64,000 nt of DNA from Tetrapyrgos nigripes. Its lineage: Eukaryota; Basidiomycota; Agaricomycetes; Agaricales; Campanellaceae. The DNA lies in contig JAACJM010000075.1 in NCBI GenBank assembly GCA_013368315.1, positions 290,119 through 354,118 of the forward strand. Reading direction: 5' to 3'. Position numbers and translations under genes: made by a program. Each line of letters begins with the position of its first letter. Position 1 is the stretch's first letter. Positions 32,655-43,920 of this stretch are shown here, one piece after another. Below the pieces are notes generated by a model, which searched no databases, was not told where the DNA came from, and saw only the letters and a list, made by a program, of their open reading frames with translations.

Positions 32655-33085
32655 TGGACCTTCCAAGCAAAGTAAGTAAGTTTACTTACTAAATAGGACA
32701 TTCGAGGGAGTCAGACTCATTTGTCATAGCCATAGTTAAGGAAGTCCATACTTCAGCCAGTATGAATCTGAGTATACATCCGAGTTATCATGGGAATATA
32801 GAATACAAATTTTGCACAGATGAACATTATATGACAATAAGGCTCACTGCTCAGCGCTCAGCGCTCATCATTACATTACATAGAGAACCTGGTCCAACAA
32901 GACTGTTAATTGAGATAGATATACAGGTCAACAAAGAGCGCTCAAACCCTGATCAGGAACTTGACTGAAATGCCATTGAAAAGGCAACACCACAGCTGTG
33001 ACTCAATCGTCCAGTATTATTGTCTGAGTTTGGTATGGTGACTGCACACCCTAACTGTATATACATATGGGCAGGTTTTTTCAAT
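32655..33085 (+). repeat. Dispersed repeat R2, copy 2
   Basis: Same-orientation match to 5820-6215 (see CCTTCCAAGCAAAGTAAG, CAGCGCTCATCAT, AAACCCTGATCAGGAACTTGA). CAGCGCT is tandemly doubled here. Confidence 0.6.
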
Positions 33086-34112
33086 CATGAGAGGCTTTGT
33101 TACTCCATTTGCCATATATCAGCTCCCTTCTCACAAGTAGTCAGCTTCCGAGCCAAGTTCTTGTAGACTCGAACTTATTGAACTGCTCAAGCTCAGTCAG
33201 AAAACAAAATGCCCTGGACTTCCTGGCCATCCAGTCTTGTCTTAACTTTAGTCAAACTTTAGTCTTCACTGCCCTGTAAACATTTCTGTATGTGTTTCGC
33301 TGCTCCCCTTCCTCTCAGGAAAACAAGTTCATTTTCAAGTTTATTCAAACATGCTTCACTGATGCCCATTTTTTCTCTCAACGTCTTTCCGCAGCTCCTC
33401 AATTTGACTCGCCATTGCTAACTCCCTTCAAACTCGATGGGACACCTAGGGATCTTCTGGCTCACCTTCCATCATCACCATCCCACTTATAGTAGTCTGT
33501 CTCTTCCTCAGTTCTCTCAGCTCAACCTCTCTCCTAAGGTCCTCAGGTTGTTGAAAAGCATGAAGAATCTTGCGACAGTGTCATCTTCTCAGCTTCCCTT
33601 CTCAGCTTTCTCATCATCGGAAGCCTCTTTGGAATCAATGGCTTGGGAATTCCAACCCTGATGAGTTGGACTAGAAGTTTGAGTAAAAGTAGAAGATGTA
33701 ACAGACTGATGATTATGGGAATAACGTTGTAGATTATTACTGTTGCAAGTGACTTTGACTATAAAGCGAGACATGTGAAGGACGAGGTACCCTTCATAGT
33801 AGACCCAGCCCAGATAGATCGAGCTAGGGAGAGTGAGACTGGATGCTGGCTAAAAAACAAGAGACACTTGAGGGTTAGTATTCTACTTAATGCTCGACAA
33901 CATGGACAATGCACCCCAAAACTTTAAGATGTACAGTCTGGTGTACCACATTCTAAATGTCACATCAAGTATTCTGAGGGCCAATGTTGTCATCATCTTC
34001 CTGGGGACAATAGAATGCTGTTCATGCACCTGCTCAGTTTGTCGTCTTTGCCCACTTTTGTTCTCCTTTGGTACATCTTCCAGTTCAGTAGGGATGTGTC
34101 ACTGAGTTGTGT
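33086..34112. other. Nothing recognised
   Basis: Short frames without domains. CpG falls off along this stretch, marking the change from host-like to old repeat sequence. Confidence 0.35.
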
Positions 34113-34265
34113 TGAGAGTGATGACACGTGCGTCCTCAGACTCCTAGATACTGGGATACCCATTGATTTCTGCTTTCTCTTATCTTTATTTGATTTACAT
34201 TCAATTTACATTTTAGTATATATACTGTACTTTTACTCTGAATAGATTTTAGTTTTCCGCCCCAG
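34113..34265 (+). repeat. 5' LTR of the copia-type element (matched part)
   Basis: About 150 bp alignable with 43200-43332. The LTR probably extends further right, but with no second copy its end cannot be set. Contains GTATATATACTGTA. Confidence 0.55.
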
Positions 34266-35067
34266 GTTATGGGCCCTTTTCTCGCACTTTAATTTTGTTC
34301 CCTTGCACTTGTTGCTTACTCAAAACTCTTATATCACTTGCTTGACCTTATTGTCACTGTGACCCTTGACTGACTGACCAACCAGAACTGACTGTCTCAT
34401 GACTCGTGACCTGTGACCTGTGACCTGACTGTGACTTGTGACCCATGACTATAATTAAAGATGACTGAGACTTGTGCAAACTTCTGGGAGAGGAGAACTT
34501 TGCAGCTTGGGCTTTGCACACAACTGTTGCTGCCTGTGGGAAGGGGTTATTGGATATGTTGACTGGAGTAGATGTTGAGCCGATGACTGGGAGGAATGGC
34601 AAGCTGTGGAAGGCTTGGCATGGCTGTTGGAACACCACCACCAACTTTCTCTTTGCTTGGCTTGATGATTCTGTGCTCAGTCATGCCAATGAATACCAGG
34701 AGGATCTGGCAGGCTTGTGTGCACATCTTCACTTTGTTTATGGTGACTCTGGGGTTGGTGGAGGAGTATGAGCTTGGCATCATTTCAATGCTGTCAGGTT
34801 TACTGGATGGGATGTTCAGATGTTGAATGTGACTGGGAAGATCTGTGCAATTGCTGATGAGCTCAAATGAGTTCACAATGATCACCCTTCTGACAACCAG
34901 ATTATTGCCACTATGCTTGGGGTTTTTCGGAATTCTGTTCAGTTATTGTGTCACTGGAGAGTTTGAAGGAGACTTTTACCATTGATGATGTGGAGTTGAG
35001 GTTGGTTCAAGAGGTGAGGATTGTCAATGAGGACTGGGAGAGGTTGGGTGGGGGACTTGGTTCCATG

Positions 35068-38000
35068 CAGGGATGGGTAGTTTATGCTGGACTAGTGTGG
35101 TTAAATATATGGACCATTTGAGTCCATGTCAGTCAACTTGGTCCATACATAATTCAGTAGAAATTCATAAATTTATTTGTATTGGAAACTTGCACCCACT
35201 ACTGCTCTATACATGACCTCCAGCCACTCCAAACATCTTCTACATTACCATAGACATCCTCCAAGCCTCTAGGCATGTCATCCTCGCCATCTATGGGGCT
35301 CAAGTCTGATGTATGGCACTATATTTGTAAAGGTATGGTTGATATCAACAATGTGAGGCAGAAATGCTGTTTCTGCAATTTCTGCATAGAGCATGCAGCA
35401 CAGGCTCTTCAGCAAATCTATGGAGAACAGCTGTCGGGCGGCCTGATCACTGAAGTTCCTGGGCTGGAAACAATTGTTGAGGGAGGTATGTGATGATGTC
35501 GTGATGAAAATATGAATGTGGCTGATGTGCTCTTTAGTCAATACGGCCCTATATGCTAATCAGCGTCCCCTACCTACAAAAGAGCAGCGCAAAATCAATG
35601 TCAGGCATTGAATTAGCATAGAGATGCTGCAGGGGCAACCTGAAAAGTTGTATGCACATCTGGACAAATGTGATCACATGTCTGACCCTGCGAAATGAGA
35701 TGCAGCTGCAGATGTAAGGCAGCGTGAATCAAGAAAAGGAGGGAAAGGATCTATTTCTAGGCCAGTTCTTGCTACTCCAAACTCAGTTCATGCCCTTCTC
35801 CCTCCATCAGGACTGTCACAACCAAGCCTCAGAATAGTTGTACACTGTCTCCAAGTAACCATTCCAGTCTGGCTCCTGCCTTCTATGGTGAAACTGTTCC
35901 ATGAGAAAGTCCATGGTCTAAGGAGAAGGTGGAAGAGTTCAACAAAGATTTATGTTGTTTATTCATTGTGGCTTTGATCTCATGGAGGGCTGTTGAGATA
36001 CCTTTTTGCAAATGGTTTTTCACAAAATGGATACCTGGGTGTCATCTGCTGTCTTGAAGGCATTTGTCTGAGAAGGTGCTGAACAGTGTAGCAGAGAAGG
36101 CATATGAGAATATGAGTGCTGGGACAGAAGGTTTATTTGGGACAGGGCAATGTGATGGTTGGAAGAAAATCAAGAAGAATAGCCTGATAGCAAGCATGGT
36201 CAACGTCGAGTATAATGTAAGCACTCAAACGGCCACCTTTTAATTCTAACTGACACCCATTTAGCCAATTCTTCTTGGCATTCAGGATATATCATCGGAG
36301 CAGAAAACTGCTGACAACCTGCTCATCATTGTCAAGGAGGAAATGAAAAGGATCTATGACTTTTTTAAAGTTATCCTGGTTGCATGGTGTACAGATGCTA
36401 GCAGTGTATGCTTGTTGCAGAGTACCCATGGCTGGTTGTACTGGATTGTTGGGCTCATCAAACCAACCTGATTGTCAGTGATATCTTGAAGCTCAAAGTA
36501 CCACTCATTCAGGTTGCAGACGAAGCCCTTGGTTTAGTCAAGTGGTTCAATAATCATTCATTTGCCCTCAGACTCCTGGTGCTCATTTTACCAGTTCTCA
36601 CTCGATGGACATCCCATTACCTTGCACTACATCAGCTCACCAAATTGAAGACTGCATTCCTCTGCATGGTGGCATCTGATGCTATTTGCACATCACTCAT
36701 TGATTCAGTTGGTCCGGACAAAACAAAGGCTAAGAAGATGATCCAGTTGGTTAAGAATAATGGTTTCTGGGTCAAGGTTGAAAGGTACTACTCCTTATAC
36801 TTCATGATATACTTTGAAGCTCATCATTAAACATCTGCTAGTCTTCGAGACCTGCTGCACCCATTTGCAATTGCAGCCAATCTTATTCAAGCTGACAATT
36901 GCCACCTCAACACTGTCTTTACCATATCCACAAAACCTCAACAACTATTGACCACCGAGTTTGTGATGCAGTTATTGTCAGTATCATCAAGTGATGGAAA
37001 AAGGCTGATTGTGATGTGTTCATTTTGGTGGTTGTCTTTAATCCTTATATTCGCAGTTGGGCATTTAGCACTTCCAATGAGCTTGCGGCACCAGGCAGGA
37101 TGTGGAACATCATGAGACGGGTTTACAGACGTCTATCCTGTGGCCTAGAACCAGATAACGAGTTCCAAGAAAGCTTTGTTCTCTATTATAGTGGTTGCGG
37201 CTGCTGGAGTGACAACAGTGTGAACTTGAACTATCATCATGAGAGTGCAAGCAAGCAGGTGAGTTCATATTCTATTCAATGGTACTTTGTATTCATACAA
37301 AACTCACTCTCAGGGGACATATGTGAACCTGGTCTTTGTCTGGAGAGAACTGGATTTGGTTGGGGATACTTCAGAGTTTGGTGCTGGAACAGTTTCAATG
37401 ATTAGATTGGCAATGCAGATTCTAAGCATGGTCACAAACTCTGCAGGAACTGAGCATATACTCAGTGTCTTTGGCAGTATTCATACAGACAACTGAAGTC
37501 AGCTTGGCACAGAAAAGGTTTGAAAAATGACAATTGTGGGGCAGGATGTCGAATGCATACATGGAGCAGCCCCATATTACAAAAAAGACTTCGCTGAAGA
37601 ACCCAACCTTACCACTTTGTTTCCCATTCCCACCACCAATCATCAACAACATTCCGAGAGGATTTGCTGAACTCGAATTGCAAAAATTCTCTGATGATGA
37701 AGATGCACAGCCTCAGCTCCAGTACAGCCAAGAAACCAACTTGGACACTCACACTATTGATGATGCAGTTGAGTTTTGCAGCTTTGAACAACTTGCTGAG
37801 GAGAAGCTGGGTATAGGCATGGATGATATGGATGAGAGTGAAGAAGAAATTAAAGGAGATGAGACAGACGAAGAAGACGAAATTGATGTTCCTGAATCAT
37901 GCTATCTTTTGGAAAACCTTTTCTGCTTTCCCACTGCCTCAGATCCCAATCCTCTCTCTTTGTCCTTTATGTTGGAGTTCTCGGCACAAGGCAAGGCTGC

Positions 38001-38350
38001 TATGAGTGCCGACATTGCACTTCATGAAGCACTCAACTCCATTGGTGACAACGATGACTTTTAATCAAATCTTCTCCATGACAGACCCTATGATTGCATA
38101 CCTCATTGTCCTCATCTTCATTATTTTCACATTTCTATCACCTTGGCAGCTGTATTGTGATGCTTATATATATACTGTATTACTTTCCATAGTGTAGATA
38201 CCTTGTAAATGCCTCTATCCACTGTGAATCACCCAAAACTGCCCAAAAACTCACTGAGCGCTGGATAGCAGTATATACGTCATCAACCTGGTCTGGACTC
38301 TGGTCTGGACTGAGCGGTTTTTTGGTTTAAACTTGGTCAACACAACCCTG
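35068..38350 (+). mobile_element. hAT element with TSD GTTCCATG
   Basis: 3283 bp, ends CAGGGATGGGT (left) and the complement of CAGGGTTGTGT (right). Perfect 8-bp target duplications GTTCCATG lie at 35060-35067 and 38351-38358, the hallmark of hAT. Contains a decayed plus-strand transposase. Inserted in the copia gag. Confidence 0.88.
35275..38064 (+). pseudogene. hAT transposase, decayed
   Basis: The start ATG at 35275 leads into a BED-type finger (SDVWHYICKG, then CCFCNFC). Later parts match DUF659/hAT transposases: PILLGIQDISSEQKTADNLL, VAWCTDASS, LVVLDCWAHQTNL, LTRWTSHYLAL, ADCDVFILVVVFNPYIRS and the C-terminal dimerisation segment ILSMVTNSAGTEH followed by SVFGSI. An acidic tail (37610-38064) ends at a TAA at 38064. 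Many stops and frame changes, mostly explained by C-to-T or G-to-A, make it non-functional. Confidence 0.8.
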
Positions 38351-38712
38351 GTTCCATGGGTATACCTGGGACTCAGGCTTTGGCTGCAACTACAGGTTCG
38401 AAGCCCATGTGCACTAATCTGAAGTGTTGTCAAGTTGGTCACACCATCGATAATTGTTTTCATGAGAGTGGAGGGAAGGAAGGTCAGTTTCCAGACTGGT
38501 ACTTCAAGAATTGTAGAAATGAAGAGGGGGAGGCTTAGTGTTGCGTAAATAAGTCCCAGCAACTTTTTTACCTGTAAATTACCATTCGTGACAAGGAAGG
38601 GACTTTTTTACCAGTAATTTACGGTAAATTACAAAAACACGTGATTATTTTTTTTTACGCCTTTCCAAGACCGCAAACTGCCCAAACCGCTCAGAGACAC
38701 TCCCCAAACTGC

Positions 38713-40889
38713 TCAAATTTGCTTTGTTACAGGCCACAGAACGAATTCCAAGTCCCTGGGCCCCCTTGGTCCACCTACTTCAGCTGTCTTCGCGAGACAG
38801 ACCTTCTGCACTGCCGAGTCTTTTAGCAAAAAAATGATCTCGAAGGCATCCGGGTTGACGACGTTCGCAGCAGTGATAAAGGAACAGGCGACACCAACAT
38901 ACTCATCAGATGCAATAGTGTTCTTGCCATCAGCTTCTGAGTCAGTGTCTCGCTCATCAAGCCAGCTGTCGTCCTCTTCATCAATTCTCGTACCCGGATC
39001 CTCAAAGTCCTTTTTGATATCGCAAAACTTGACTCTCTTCCTGCGGAGCTTGGGCTAGAAAGTTTATGGGTCAGATTTGGTATAATATTGAAGGGAATAG
39101 ACTTTACCTGTGAGTAATGCTGCTTCACTACTGTTCTCACGCCTGTTGCTTCTACTGACATTCTGTTGCACAATGCAGGCGTCATCCAGGTGAGTTTGAG
39201 CCTGTCCTTTCGTCAGCCATAGAATTGATGCGAATAGAGACCAGCTTGATGGCGACATGCTGCCGTAGTCAAGTCAGCTAGCATTAGACAAAACAAGAAT
39301 AAAATCCGCACTGGTAAGATTTGCGCTTCTTCACTAATTGTGCTCTGCCACCAACTAATTAACCCCTCAGTGCTGACCTCATTATCTATTGGTGCGTTGA
39401 ACGGGTAACTTGACCACGCGTAAGCTTGCATCTCCCCCCGAAACTGCTCCAAGAACTCCTTCCCATGTTCATTCCACTTTGTGAAAACATCGTTACTGCC
39501 ATGTTTAACTTCTTTGCAGGCTATGTCGAACAGGAAATGCGCAACGGGCCATAAAATCTTGTGATGCCGGATGCCTTGCAGTGGGGGATAGGTTTTTTCG
39601 TCAAGAGGTTGAGTAGGGTCAGGATTGTTGTTCTGGAACAGTTGAGATCGTAGATAGCCTAGTCCAAGCAATGTGAGTATCATGTTAATCATCGAATAGA
39701 TAGTAATTAAAACACACTGGGATTGACATGAGCTGTAGCTAAATAGACACAATTGTACAGTCTTCCACCTGGGGTAAACAGTTGACTGTGTCGATGGTCC
39801 AAAATGTGCAGGATCTCATCTTGCACTTCCTTGGGATAATCCTTCTTCTTGTCAGTGACTAATCGCTCAATCTCAAAGACAACAGCATGCCAATAAAGGA
39901 AGATGTCAGCAGGGTTCGCGTCATTTGCCTCTAGACAGGCCAAAGCCCTTGCCAAAGGCAAGCCAACATCAATTAGCTGTTTGAGAACGAATTCGAATTC
40001 TTGTGATGCTCTTGTTGGAGAAGTCTGGAAGACCGCTGCGTGTTCCTGCCTCAAAATGTCAGTCTGGACTTCATGTTTATAAGTATCCAATGTTACCCAA
40101 TCTTCTAAGCTTTCATCACCACTCTCAACAACTGCTTTGATTGCTGGTGAGTTGCGCTGAACAGACAGCGCTGAAAAGGTGATGGTAGAGAACCTCGTCT
40201 TTCCTATGGCCTCCAAACCCTGTATGCGTTGGAGTTGGGCTTGACTTGCACAATCGAGAAGGAAGCCGGCATGGTTAGACTGATGAAATTTCTGTAACGT
40301 TGCCCTCACAACTTTGATAGCCTATAAAATAATCTAACCATTGCTTTAGACCTCTTGCTGATGTGTACGCACCTTTTCAAAGTATACAATTTTCACGATA
40401 TCTTTTGAGGTATTGTTGCAATGGTGGCAGATATCGGCCAGTGCCAGGAGTGTTGGGATTTCATTCGCCAGCAGCAGACGAGCACTGAGCGTATTTCCTG
40501 TGCTATCAGAGACTACAGCGCAGAACTGTGTTTCTCCAATTTCGCGCATCCACTAATGATTACATTAGCAATACATAACTTGTGCCAGCTCAGCGACGAC
40601 TCACTCTCAATGCCAAATCCCGTACCCATTCCTTTGTATGCCTCTCGTTAGTAGCATTCTTAACTTCCATCAAGTGCACGCTTCGATTCTGCTCTGAGAT
40701 ATGGACTGTCCAGTGAGACTTTCTGCGTCGAGTACCTCCATCAAATGATATGGTGAGATTTCGTTCTGTCTTCAGGAGCTTCATGTTGTTGCTAACAATC
40801 TTCGCTGCTTCTGAAGGAATGAGATCATCTTCAAGCATAGCACGGGTAGGAGGTGTTTAGTCTGGTGTGGCATCTTTCCACAACTCCCT
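38713..40889 (-). pseudogene. hAT transposase catalytic part, same frame as the Ulp1 ORF
   Basis: Continues the 40890-42833 frame after two in-frame stops (TAG at 40890, TAA near 40857). Segments: LEDDLIPSEAAKIV, LTISFDGGTRRRKSHW, WVRDLALR, then FCAVVSDSTGNT, ADICHHCNNTSKDIVKI, then FLLDCAS, TRFSTI, then LRSQLFQNNNPDP, and ISWWQSTISEEAQILP joined to HVAIKLVSIRINSMADERT, the hAT dimerisation region. Introns with GTGAGT, GTGCGT and similar donors join them. A frameshift sits just after MADERT (near 39205). The acidic C-terminal tail runs to a TGA at about 38713. Transposes the element when intact; here it appears disabled by a few mutations. Confidence 0.75.
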
Positions 40890-42833
40890 CTATACTGGCA
40901 AGTCTGCAGTGAGACCTGCAAAGTTGCCGACACAGAAGAGCTTCGTCACTCCCAAATCAAGTACAGCTTTCCGTTTCCTCAACCGATCCTTCTTTCCCAG
41001 CTGTACATGCCCATCCAAAGTCCCGTTCTTGGTTATAGGTGCATTGGCTATTGGTGCGTGTGTCTGTGTACTCTGTATCTTCTCCACCATTGATGATGGC
41101 ACTTTATCCACCATAATGCGCTCCACCTCCACTTTTAGATCTGCAGGAAGCGAAGGGCATTTGATAGCATGCTTGAGGGCCCGTTGCAGGTTTTGATTGG
41201 CATGGACTTTGTTACAACCTTCTCCGACACATTTGTACTGGGAACGAGTCAGTGGATTGTTACTGTATCGGCATCGTTGTAGTAGCTTGTTGAGAATGGC
41301 TTTCTGTGGTGCACTGCCAGAGCGTTCCATAGCAGGAAGCAAGAGTATTTCTTTTCCAGGTGCGTTTCCTTCACTGTCGTCCCCAGAGTCTTCATCACCA
41401 CTGCCATCATCATCTGCATCATCATCGTCACTTCTCTCATCATTCTCAGCTATCATTCTGATCTTCACCCTGATATTAACCATCCCTTCTTTTTTTCGCT
41501 TTGTAGAGGATTTTCGAGAAGCTGTTGTTCTCGGTGCAAAGAAAGGGTGGATAGTCGTATTTTGGCTTGTAGTGGGAGCTGTAGTGGGAATTATTGCTTG
41601 TTGTACTGGCAGTTTGAGATCCGGATCCTTGAGAAGTATCAGCACAACTCTGTATCTTTTTTGTGAGTAAAAGCATTGACTTACTATGTCGTTGAAGTAT
41701 TTGACTAATTTTTGGAATGTCCCATAGTGTACTCTGTGAGGCGTAAATGACTTGTCGAAGGGAGAGATTTCGATGGGGGTGACATAGCTGGCGAGGGTGT
41801 TGATTGCGTAGAGACCACAAGACTCGCTATCAGTCTGTTTTCCACAAGGCAAGTCATTGATTCCAAAGTCATTGGAGAGTGTTCCCCAATCTGAGAGCCA
41901 CCAGCGAATAGCACTGATTAATTTGTTCGGAGCAGGATGGTTTAAGGAGTCCCCATACATGATGCTCTGACCAGCAATGTCAACAACAACAGCCACCCAG
42001 TGGTTACCAGGAGCTTCTACTGAAGGTAACTCCGGTGCAGAGGCACCCAACCTGATAAAGACTGGAAAGGCTAGAGCTTGGATAGATCCCCCTCTTAGTG
42101 CATCTCCAGTCTTCATCAACACCCGCTCCTGCTTACAATAACCCACAACCAGCTTATTACTCCAATAATTATTCATCAGCCAGATCTGGTCGTCCATTTT
42201 CTGCGAATGTAGGTGGGCTACCATCTGTGTGACTTGTACATCACTGAGCCAGGAGTCACTGAGGAATTTCACGAGGTCCAAGGTTGATCCAGACTCGTTG
42301 GGAAGGTGTTGGCTCCAGTGCACTGGGCTGAGTGTACTGTAGATACTTGCGTACCATCCCTTCTTTTCCAGCCAGTCCTGTACCATAGTCCATGTCTTCT
42401 TGTGTAGCCAAAGTTCATGAACCGTCTCCCAGTACTGAAGAACCCATACAGGAAGGTTCATCTGTGGCGGCACTGGTGTCAGCCTCAATGTGCTCTCCAT
42501 AGGCCACATCAGGCAACACTGTCCCTGAGCAATGGCACCCGGGACCAATGGAATGAGCGCGTGGATTTCGGCAAGGGAAGGAACAGGCTGTGAGCGTAGG
42601 ATCTTGACATTTGATGGTGTATTAAATTGTGTGGTGGCAGATATGAAGTGAGAAGAATTGAGCACTGGGGTATCGGGGTTGTCCACAGTTGGGATTGCGA
42701 AGTTTACGAGGTCAATAACAGAGCAATTCAGAGGGGGAAGAAGTATAGAGAGAAATTCTGTAGGAATAGCGAGAGCATCTTGCCCATTACTGGTATCATC
42801 TGCCAGTTCAATAGTCCCATGGGTGGGCTCCAT
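40890..42833 (-). CDS. Ulp1/C48-type cysteine protease with C-terminal zinc finger, in a hAT element
   Basis: 647 residues from an ATG at 42833. The central domain matches Ulp1 (SUMO-protease, MEROPS C48): H278 in NHWVAVVV, D295 in MYGDS, oxyanion Q333 and catalytic C339 in GKQTDSESCGLYAINT, with the family's Q-x5-CG spacing. N-terminal 1-250 is unrecognised. A Ser/Lys-rich then very acidic linker follows (about 430-490), then a BED-like C535-x4-C540..H555..C559 finger and a Lys/Arg-rich segment ending LFCVGNFAG, which is the start of a hAT transposase core. The frame continues past two stops into that core, so the ancestral product was probably one fusion protein. A possible GTAAGT intron lies near residue 383. 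Role as a SUMO or ubiquitin-like protease is inferred. Confidence 0.85.
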   Translation of the reverse strand: MEPTHGTIELADDTSNGQDALAIPTEFLSILLPPLNCSVIDLVNFAIPTVDNPDTPVLNSSHFISATTQFNTPSNVKILRSQPVPSLAEIHALIPLVPGAIAQGQCCLMWPMESTLRLTPVPPQMNLPVWVLQYWETVHELWLHKKTWTMVQDWLEKKGWYASIYSTLSPVHWSQHLPNESGSTLDLVKFLSDSWLSDVQVTQMVAHLHSQKMDDQIWLMNNYWSNKLVVGYCKQERVLMKTGDALRGGSIQALAFPVFIRLGASAPELPSVEAPGNHWVAVVVDIAGQSIMYGDSLNHPAPNKLISAIRWWLSDWGTLSNDFGINDLPCGKQTDSESCGLYAINTLASYVTPIEISPFDKSFTPHRVHYGTFQKLVKYFNDIVSQCFYSQKRYRVVLILLKDPDLKLPVQQAIIPTTAPTTSQNTTIHPFFAPRTTASRKSSTKRKKEGMVNIRVKIRMIAENDERSDDDDADDDGSGDEDSGDDSEGNAPGKEILLLPAMERSGSAPQKAILNKLLQRCRYSNNPLTRSQYKCVGEGCNKVHANQNLQRALKHAIKCPSLPADLKVEVERIMVDKVPSSMVEKIQSTQTHAPIANAPITKNGTLDGHVQLGKKDRLRKRKAVLDLGVTKLFCVGNFAGLTADLPV

Positions 42834-43199
42834 TTAGTGGTAGGGTTTGAATTGCATGTCCAGACTCCTACAAAAAAAAATATCTGCAACACGTGATTTT
42901 GGTAAATTACTACCCTCTCCGACCGTCCAGTAATTTACATGTAAATTACTGGTAAAAAAGTGCTTTGGTAAATAAGTCAACTTTTTTCCGCAACACTAGG
43001 GAGGCTACTGTGAATGGGGAGGAGGGTGCTGCTGCTAATATGACCAGGGTCTCTGCTCTTTGATGTGTATGTCTGTCTATTTGGTCTGGAGAGTGTTGAG
43101 ATGGGGGTATATGTTGTGTGATGAATGTGGGAGTGATAGTTTTTTTTGTCTTTGTCTTTCTTTCTTATTTGCTAGTTGTTCTCATCCATGGGGGAGCAT

Positions 43200-43332
43200 T
43201 GAGAGTGATGACACGTGTGTCCTCACACTCCTAGATACCCATTGATTTCTGCTTTCTCTTACCTTTATTTCATTTACATTTTAGTATATATACTGTACTC
43301 TTACTCTGAATAGATTTTAGTTTTCCACCCCA
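43200..43332 (+). repeat. 3' LTR of the copia-type element (truncated)
   Basis: Starts TGAGAGTGATGACACGTGTG after the purine tract GGGGGAG (43190-43196) and aligns with 34113-34265, with an internal 20-bp deletion. It stops aligning after CCACCCCA. Confidence 0.6.
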
Positions 43333-43639
43333 AATTACCACCTTCCGACAAGTTGAATTGGTCTGCAGCATCAATATGGACTTGGACACATCAAAAAGGA
43401 GTCTTAAGCCATCCCAGGTCAAGTCTGTAGGCTGACACTGAGACAAAGGCACTGTATTTACAACTTGTATACTTGCTGTTGTGGATAAGAGGTCTTGGTC
43501 AGCTCTAGCTTACTGGTGGATGCTGAGTGTGCCATGAGAGTCTTTTCAGTCACTAGTCTTATTCAATATACTTGTTTGGAGACACACCTTGACTAAGCAG
43601 TTGGTAAATGCTCAAGAACAGTGTGACCAGAAGGTCTAA
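43333..43639. other. Nothing firm
   Basis: CpG-poor. A stretch near 43490-43560 vaguely resembles a hAT C-terminus in translation but cannot be supported. Confidence 0.3.
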
Positions 43640-43920
43640 TCTGATAATTGACAAATCTGTATTTGACTTTGGAGACAGAGCGGAATGACAGGTAGCAAGC
43701 TAGTATTCAGCAGTTTTTGGGCAGCTTTAATAGTGTGGACATCCAGAGGAATATGCAAGAAAGTAAAAAAGGGGAGGACAAGGGGAGGAACGAGCCAAAG
43801 CTCAAATTCAACAAGCAACAACCAGCCCTAAACCAATCCAGCTGCAGTCCAACAGGGTCCAGGTTTCATCTCAGATTTCTTGACTTTGAACTACTAACAT
43901 CACTACTATGGTACACCTGG
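43640..43920 (+). repeat. CpG-stripped copy of esterase upstream DNA
   Basis: Aligns with 28860-29120: GGAATGACA, TAGTGTGGA, CTCAAATTCAACAAG, CAACCAGCCCTAAA (TGACGACCAGCCCTAAA in the original) and GAACTACTAACAT. CpG sites of the original (for example CGGCGG) are CAGCAG or similar here. The rest of the copy resumes at 56105, after about 12 kb of inserted sequence. Confidence 0.65.

Larger units (their letters stand above)
38536..42998 (-). mobile_element. hAT element encoding a Ulp1-like protease, TSD GGGAGGCT
   Basis: 4463 bp. Terminal inverted repeat TAGTGTTGCG at both ends, with subterminal runs of TTTTTTACC and AGTAATTTAC. Perfect 8-bp target duplications GGGAGGCT at 38528-38535 and 42999-43006. 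All genes run on the minus strand (42833 to about 38713). CpG is much better kept than in the 35068-38350 hAT, so it is younger. Inserted in the copia gag 170 bp downstream of the other hAT. Confidence 0.92.
34450..43062 (+). pseudogene. Copia-type gag, decayed and split in three by hAT elements
   Basis: First part (34460-35067): LLGEENFAAWALHT, a WNTTTNFLFAWL segment and SLKETFTIDDVELRL, in several frames. Second part (38351-38535): CTNLKCCQVGHTIDNCF zinc knuckle and GGKEGQFPDWY, the pattern of basidiomycete copia gags. Third part (42999-43062): a short Glu/Ala-rich tail ending at a stop near 43062. Each junction carries an 8-bp target duplication. The Gag shell protein would package the element RNA; this copy cannot make it. 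Confidence 0.7.
34113..43332 (+). mobile_element. Pol-less copia-type LTR element with two nested hAT elements
   Basis: Direct repeats at 34113-34265 and 43200-43332 begin TGAGAGTGATGACACGTG and share TTTAGTATATATACTGTA and AATAGATTTTAGTTTTCC. A purine tract (GGGGGAG) just precedes the right copy, as expected for a 3' LTR. Between them lies a copia-type gag, split by hAT insertions at 35068-38350 and 38536-42998. After gag the sequence passes to the purine tract with no protease, integrase or reverse transcriptase. The right LTR copy matches only its first 130 bp or so, so it is truncated or replaced beyond 43332. Confidence 0.65.

Noticed and set aside
43480..43570. Possible hAT C-terminal fragment
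   Set aside because: Only a faint resemblance in translation, with stops; not enough to call.
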